From: Winogradskya humida | Lineage (GTDB): Bacteria > Actinomycetota > Actinomycetes > Mycobacteriales > Micromonosporaceae | NCBI RefSeq assembly: GCF_016862215.1 | Contig: NZ_BOMN01000013.1 | Location: 186,001 to 250,000, forward strand | Reading direction: 5' to 3' | Length of the DNA: 64,000 nt | Shown: positions 60,278 through 64,000 of the stretch, in pieces | Layout: each line of letters begins with the position of its first letter | Numbering within the stretch: the first letter of the stretch is position 1 | Translations under genes and position numbers: made by a program | Notes under the pieces: model-generated | What the model was told of the DNA's origin: nothing | Database searches by the model: none | The model's input: only the letters and a program-made list of their open reading frames with translations

Positions 60278-60892
60278 TCAGCGCACCCGGCTGCGGTTGC
60301 GGCTGCGCAGGAGCTCGATCGCGACCGGGATCACGGAGACCAGGACGATGCCGATCAGGATGAGCTCGATGTTGTTCTTCACGAACGCGATCTGGCCGAG
60401 GAAGTAGCCGAGGATCGTCACGCCGCAGCCCCACAATGTGCCGCCGACGATGTTGTAGATCAGGAACGTGCGGTAGTGCATGTGGCTGGCGCCGGCGACG
60501 ATCGGGGTGAACGTACGCACGATCGGCACGAACCGGGCGAGGACGATCGAGCGGGCACCGTACCGCTGAAAGAAGTCCTTGGCTCTGGTCAGGTTTTCCT
60601 GCTTGAACAGCCGCGAGTCGGGACGGCGGAACAGGGCCGGGCCGAAGCGCCGCCCGAACAGGTAACCGAACTGGTCGCCGGCCACCGCCGCGACCGGGAT
60701 CAGCAGGCACATCAGCCACAGCGGCTGGTGCAGGTAGGTGCCACCGGCGACCAGCAGGCCCGCGGTGAACAGCAGCGAGTCGCCGGGCAGGAAGAACCCG
60801 ATCAGCAGGCCGGACTCCGCGAACACCAGCGCCAGGATGCCCACAAGGCCGAACGTGGAGATGAGCCATTCCGGATCCAGGAACGACGGCAT
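60278..60892 (-). CDS. DedA-family membrane protein
   Basis: A 204-residue membrane protein of the DedA/SNARE-associated family: VFAESGLLIGFFLPGDSLLFTAGLL (first re-entrant/helix motif), DQFGYLFGRRFG, FFQRYGARSIVLARFVPIVRTFTPIVAG (signature) and FLIYNIVGGTLWGCGVTILGYF. Some DedA proteins translocate undecaprenyl phosphate. GAGGA precedes ATG 60892. A CCTACA-N3-TGTAGG palindrome 33 bp upstream matches the one controlling PAP2/blaI. Confidence 0.93.
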   Translation of the reverse strand: MPSFLDPEWLISTFGLVGILALVFAESGLLIGFFLPGDSLLFTAGLLVAGGTYLHQPLWLMCLLIPVAAVAGDQFGYLFGRRFGPALFRRPDSRLFKQENLTRAKDFFQRYGARSIVLARFVPIVRTFTPIVAGASHMHYRTFLIYNIVGGTLWGCGVTILGYFLGQIAFVKNNIELILIGIVLVSVIPVAIELLRSRNRSRVR

Positions 60893-60924
60893 GAGCGATC
60901 CTCTCGACAGCGAACTCGGTCAAA

Positions 60925-60939
60925 CCTACACGCTGTAGG
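60925..60939 (-). promoter_or_regulatory. BlaI-type operator upstream of the DedA gene
   Basis: CCTACACGCTGTAGG has the same CCTACA/TGTAGG half-sites and 3-bp spacer as the element at 59840-59854, differing at one spacer position. It lies 33 bp before the dedA ATG. Confidence 0.75.
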
Positions 60940-61049
60940 AGATGGTCCCCGCGAGCACCTCGCCGTCGATCCGCAGGCCAGGGCTACCCGCTCGCGTTCG
61001 GCGTACACCAGGTCGCCGGCGTCGGCCTCGTCACGTCCCAGCCGCCTGC

Positions 61050-61115
61050 TTTCAACCCGCCGGTTGACAAGTTTCGAACGGCGGCCTACCTTTACTTTCA
61101 ACTGACGGGTTGAAA
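61050..61115 (+). promoter_or_regulatory. ArsR promoter with two overlapping operators
   Basis: TTTCAAC-N6-GTTGACA (61050-61069) and TTTCAAC-N6-GTTGAAA (61096-61115) are two copies of one palindrome, 46 bp apart. TTGACA (61064-61069), a 17-nt spacer and TACCTT (61087-61092) form a good promoter whose -35 box lies in the first copy and whose start site (about 61099) lies in the second. This predicts tight autorepression. Confidence 0.75.
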
Positions 61116-61124
61116 GGAGTGGGC

Positions 61125-61481
61125 GTGGACGAGCTGTCCCGCGTGTTCGCGGCTCTTGCTGATCCGACCAGGCGCGACATGGTGACCCGGCTGGCGGCGG
61201 GCGATGCGACGGCGAATCAGCTCGCCGAGCCGTACGAGATGTCCCTCCAGGCGGTTTACAAGCATCTGAAGGTGCTGGAGGACGCCGGCGTGGTGACCCG
61301 GCCGGCGGGCCCTCAGCCCCGGCCGGTCCGGCTGGAAGCGGAGGTCTTCGACCTGATGGACAAGTGGATCGAGCGCTACCGGCGTCAGGCGGAGCAGCGT
61401 TACCGCCGTCTGGACACGCTCCTGGCACAACTGAACGACACTGAGACCGGCACCGACGAGCAGAACGGAAGCGCGGCATGA
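61125..61481 (+). CDS. ArsR-family regulator
   Basis: A 118-residue winged-helix regulator: LSRVFAALADPTRRDMVTRLAAGDATANQLAEPYEMSLQAVYKHLKVLEDAGVVTR, the form paired with SRPBCC proteins (no classical metal-binding CxC). GTG 61125, five bases after AAAGGAG, is preferred to the TTG at 61110. Its stop overlaps the next ATG by four bases. It probably represses its own operon through the two TTTCAAC-N6-GTTGA palindromes and responds to an unknown ligand. Confidence 0.93.
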   Translation: MDELSRVFAALADPTRRDMVTRLAAGDATANQLAEPYEMSLQAVYKHLKVLEDAGVVTRPAGPQPRPVRLEAEVFDLMDKWIERYRRQAEQRYRRLDTLLAQLNDTETGTDEQNGSAA

Positions 61482-61960
61482 GCACCGTCACCGAGACCAC
61501 GATCGAAGCCGACCCGAACGTGCCCGCCATCCGCATGACCCGCGAGTTCGCGGGCACGCCCGAGCAGCTGTTCCGGGCGCACACCGACCCGGAGATGTTC
61601 GCCCAGTGGGTCGGCCCGAGCTCCCTGACGACCCGCATCGAGCAGTGGGACGCGCGCTCCGGCGGCAGCTGGCGTTTCGTGTCCACCCGCGGCGATGAGG
61701 AGTACGCGTTCCGGGGCTGCTTCCACGACGTCCGGCCGGACCGCATCGTGCAGACGTTCACGTTCGAGGGCGAGCCGGACGGCGTCGCCCTGGAAACGCT
61801 GTGGTTCGACGACCTCGGCAACGGCCGCACCCGCCTGCGCACCCAGTCCCTCGTGGACAGCTTCGAGAGCCGCGACGCGTGGCTGCGCAGCGGCATGGAG
61901 ACCGGGGTCAACGAGGGCTACGCCACACTCGAGAGGATGCTCACCGATGGCACTGTCTGA
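61478..61960 (+). CDS. SRPBCC (AHSA1/START-like) domain protein
   Basis: A 160-residue ligand-binding protein: IRMTREFAGTPEQLFRAHTDPEMFAQWVGP, RIEQWDARSGGSWRFVS, FRGCFHDVRPDRIVQTFTFEG and a C-terminal ETGVNEGYATLERML. These are the standard AHSA1-like helix-grip motifs. It is coupled by ATGA to the ArsR gene and overlaps the next gene by 14 bp, making a three-gene operon. The likely role is sensing or binding a hydrophobic compound. Confidence 0.92.
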   Translation: MSTVTETTIEADPNVPAIRMTREFAGTPEQLFRAHTDPEMFAQWVGPSSLTTRIEQWDARSGGSWRFVSTRGDEEYAFRGCFHDVRPDRIVQTFTFEGEPDGVALETLWFDDLGNGRTRLRTQSLVDSFESRDAWLRSGMETGVNEGYATLERMLTDGTV

Positions 61961-62528
61961 CCAGCCCGCCGAACGCCACCGCGAGATCGGCCGCGCCTTC
62001 ACCGACCGGGTCCGGGGCACCCGGTCGTGGGACGTTCCCTCGCCGGTCGCCGAATGGACCGCCCGCGACGTCGTACGCCACCTCACGGACTGGTTCCCGC
62101 CGTTCCTGGCCGGCGGCAGCGGCATCAAGCTCCCGGCCGGCCCGAGCGTCGACGACGACCCGGCCGCCGCGTGGCAGACCCAGGTCGACGCCGTCCAGGC
62201 CCTGCTCGACGACCCGGCAACCGCCGGCCTCGTCCTGAGCAACCCCCACATCGGCGAGATCCCCCTCGACCGGGCGATCAACCAGTTCTACACGGCCGAC
62301 GTCTTCATGCACACCTGGGACCTCGCCCGCGCCACCGGCCAGGACGACCACCTCGACCCCACCTTCTGCGCCGAGATGCTGGCCGGCATGGAACCGATCG
62401 AGGACATCATGCGCGGATCCGGGCAGTACGGTCCCCGCGTACCCGTGAAGGACGACGCCGACGCCCAGACCCGGCTGCTCGGCTTCATCGGCCGCGACCC
62501 TCACTGGAGAATGGCCGACGGGGCCTGA
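61947..62528 (+). CDS. DinB/TIGR03086-like (mycothiol-dependent maleylpyruvate isomerase type) protein
   Basis: A 193-residue four-helix-bundle protein. The N-terminal SPVAEWTARDVVRHLTDWFPPFL and the middle NQFYTADVFMHTWDLARATGQDDHLDP are the TIGR03086/MDMPI_N signature; the conserved His residues (VVRHL, FMHTW) bind metal in the DinB fold. Many actinobacterial members are mycothiol S-transferases. ATG 61947 lies within the end of the SRPBCC gene, giving translational coupling. It is the last gene of the ArsR operon. Confidence 0.88.
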   Translation: MALSDQPAERHREIGRAFTDRVRGTRSWDVPSPVAEWTARDVVRHLTDWFPPFLAGGSGIKLPAGPSVDDDPAAAWQTQVDAVQALLDDPATAGLVLSNPHIGEIPLDRAINQFYTADVFMHTWDLARATGQDDHLDPTFCAEMLAGMEPIEDIMRGSGQYGPRVPVKDDADAQTRLLGFIGRDPHWRMADGA

Positions 62529-62569
62529 GAGCCTTGAGCGTCGCGCGGTTCGCGTCCCAGCCGGGGAAG

Positions 62570-63298
62570 TCAGTCGCCGACGTGGGCGGCGGCGGCCAGA
62601 ATGGTGTCGATCGTGGTCCGCGGCTGCGACACCATCGACACGTGTGACCCGTCCACCTCGATGATCTTCGCGCCGGCACGCTCGGCCATCGAACGCTGCA
62701 CCGCCGGCGGGATGACCTTGTCCTCGGTGCCGACCACGGCCCAGCTCGGCAGGGTCTTCCACGCGGCGGTGACCGACGGGGTGGTGTTGGCGCTCAGTGT
62801 GATCGGCCGCTGTCCCGCGGCGATCAGCCACCGGTCCGCCTCGGGCAGGTCCTGGGCGAAGGAGTTGTGCACGGTGCCGGGCTTCAGGAACGCCTCGGCG
62901 TCACCCTCCGGCGCGCCCGGATACCCGGCGATGTCGAGAACGGTCGTCGGGTCGGGCACATCGAGCGCCGACCCCGACCCGCCCAGGATCTGGAAGACGA
63001 ACTCCCCCTCGTCCGGGATGAACGCGTCGACGTAGACCAGGGCCCGCACGTCACCGCCACCGGTCGCGGCATTGGTGATCACAAATCCCCCGTACGAATG
63101 CCCGGCCAGCACCACCGGCCCGCTGGTCCGCTGAGCCAGGAACGACGAAATGTACGCGGCATCCCCCGCCGGCCCCCGCAACAGGTTCGGCGGCGCGAGC
63201 ACGGTGAACCCCTGCCCTCGCAGCTCAGCCGCGACAGCATTCCAGCTGGACGCATCAGCCCACGCCCCGTGCACAAGAACAATCGTCGGCTTCGCCAC
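62570..63298 (-). CDS. Alpha/beta hydrolase
   Basis: A 242-residue hydrolase: PTIVLVHGAWADASSWNAVAAEL (oxyanion loop HGAW), VVLAGHSYGGFVITNAATG (nucleophile Ser in GHSYGG), YVDAFIPDEGE, GTEDKVIPPAVQRSMAERAGA (acid) and EVDGSHVSMVSQP (His). It belongs to the esterase/salicylate-esterase-like family with short lid. GTG 63298 follows GAGGAG. The substrate is unknown. Confidence 0.92.
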   Translation of the reverse strand: MAKPTIVLVHGAWADASSWNAVAAELRGQGFTVLAPPNLLRGPAGDAAYISSFLAQRTSGPVVLAGHSYGGFVITNAATGGGDVRALVYVDAFIPDEGEFVFQILGGSGSALDVPDPTTVLDIAGYPGAPEGDAEAFLKPGTVHNSFAQDLPEADRWLIAAGQRPITLSANTTPSVTAAWKTLPSWAVVGTEDKVIPPAVQRSMAERAGAKIIEVDGSHVSMVSQPRTTIDTILAAAAHVGD

Positions 63299-63568
63299 GT
63301 CGGTCTCCTCCCGTCGTAACCCGTCAGCCACTCCATACTGGACCCAGGCGGCCGGCTCTGGCCATGCCCACCTCGACTGGCAGAGCGACCGGGCACGTCT
63401 GCTCACCGCTCACTGGAAAGAGGGCCACCTTTCCCTCGATTTCAAGAAACACAATTCACTCCATCGTGTATCTATTTGTCGAATGTTGGCCCAGATGGCA
63501 TAAATGGTTCGGCTTTGGGAGAGTCGACGCGAATAAGGCAACGTCCGCTCCAACTCCTGGTGGACCGT
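63299..63568. other. Lower-GC intergenic region
   Basis: A 270-nt gap between divergent genes. From about 63417 to 63540 the sequence is distinctly richer in A and T than the rest of the window (for example CGTGTATCTATTTGTC and GGCATAAATGG). No product with family resemblance was seen in the short frames. It probably holds the promoter of the gene at 63569 and may mark the border of an acquired segment. Confidence 0.55.
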
Positions 63569-64000
63569 ATGCAACGAGAAGTGCCACAGCAGAGCGGTAC
63601 GGCCCTTGACGCCGCGATCGCCAGGGGCCACGCATGGCTCTGGAGTTCCTACATTCCGGAGCCGCGCGGCGGCGCAGGAGCCGGGTGGCCCCAGTTTCCG
63701 GGCACTACGGAATTGACTGTCTGGGGCGGGACCGTCGACGGCATTCGCGCTCAATACCTCGAGCACACGGGACGGCCGCTCAATGACCGCCTTCGAGATG
63801 CCCTCATATGGGTGCGCACACAGCAGGTGGAATCCGGCGGTTTCGACTCGTGCGAGGTCGAATACCCCTCTGCGGAGGCAACAGCGTGGGCGCTCGTCGC
63901 TTTTGGCGAGCTCGGTCTCGACGGGTCCGACCCCACTGTCAAGGGTGCACTCACCTATCTGCTCGATTGCGTCGCGCCCGGCGGCGGGGTCATGACCACG
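63569..64000 (+). CDS. Prenyltransferase/squalene-oxidase-repeat protein, partial
   Basis: An open frame of 144 codons runs to the window edge without a stop. It starts MQREVPQQSGTALDAAIARG. AWLWSSYIPEPRGGAGAGWP and GGTVDGIRAQYLEHTGRP follow. ALIWVRTQQVESGGFDSCEV and EATAWALVAFGELGLDGSDP then repeat the Q-x-x-x-GGF/W plus helix pattern of alpha/alpha-barrel terpene cyclase and prenyltransferase repeats. Codon use is visibly less GC-biased at third positions than in neighbours. ATG 63569 follows a modest GGTGGA. Relatives without terpene-cyclase catalytic DxDD motifs are often of unknown function. Confidence 0.7.
   Translation, partial: MQREVPQQSGTALDAAIARGHAWLWSSYIPEPRGGAGAGWPQFPGTTELTVWGGTVDGIRAQYLEHTGRPLNDRLRDALIWVRTQQVESGGFDSCEVEYPSAEATAWALVAFGELGLDGSDPTVKGALTYLLDCVAPGGGVMTT

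Noticed and set aside
60926..61047. Possible coding remnant on the minus strand (RRLGRDEADAGDLVYAERERV, then LRIDGEVLAGTISYSV)
   Set aside because: The two pieces read like protein but lie in different frames and match no family I recognise. The stretch also contains the dedA operator. Too weak to list as a gene.

Overview
This window is a very GC-rich, gene-dense chromosomal segment from a filamentous actinomycete, probably in or near the Micromonosporaceae (Actinoplanes-like). The evidence is strong G/C bias at third codon positions, many GTG/TTG starts, ATGA/GTGA overlaps between genes, leaderless -10/start-codon arrangements, and typical actinobacterial families (XRE-cupin, MmyB-type and ArsR-SRPBCC regulators, F420/FMN luciferase-like enzymes, YtxH-like protein). 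No rRNA, tRNA, CRISPR array, intact IS or prophage was seen. Genus-level placement is inference.

Layout. 1-2986 (minus): a LuxR-type regulator translationally coupled to a tiny secreted CxxC peptide, then ssuD and a broken persulfide dioxygenase/rhodanese gene. 3082-4560: a His-rich methyltransferase divergent from an XRE-cupin regulator. 4909-14439 (minus): an organosulfur-type operon with a Cys-containing leader peptide, a peptide-type ABC importer and four successive flavin monooxygenases. 14523-20142: a MacB/FtsX-like exporter divergent from a histidine kinase/response regulator pair, with tandem repeats in both. 20984-31428 (plus): a glycine-betaine catabolic island (GMC choline dehydrogenase type, betaine ABC importer, Rieske betaine demethylase, dimethylglycine oxidase, monomeric sarcosine oxidase, MFS).

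31398-40521 holds mostly small regulators and hypotheticals, a TetR/MFS efflux pair and an ECF sigma/anti-sigma pair. 40708-48465 (plus) encodes JetA, JetB and JetC of a type II Wadjet-like SMC defence system. No JetD nuclease is adjacent, and a macro-domain protein follows. 48475-57829 is a mixed housekeeping/hypothetical stretch with F420-type oxidoreductases, a GH65 phosphorylase and a decayed DUF4259 gene. 57931-60939 is a BlaI/M56-peptidase module in which two copies of the same palindrome lie before PAP2/blaI and before a DedA gene, with an FTR1 iron-permease remnant buried antisense to PAP2. 61125-63298 is an ArsR-SRPBCC operon and an alpha/beta hydrolase. The right edge enters a lower-GC prenyltransferase/squalene-oxidase-repeat gene that runs off the window.

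Themes. Sulfur scavenging appears in two operons that share a CCTAT-N7-ATAGG element. One-carbon/nitrogen recovery from betaine forms a nearly complete pathway. Short in-frame minisatellites (15, 33, 39, 39 and 45 bp units) recur across unrelated genes. Several genes are broken by internal out-of-frame deletions. The most promising leads are the JetD-less Wadjet plus macro-domain locus, the BlaI-PAP2-DedA module (possibly undecaprenyl-phosphate recycling), the LuxR/secreted-peptide pair, and the leader-peptide-controlled flavin monooxygenase operon.
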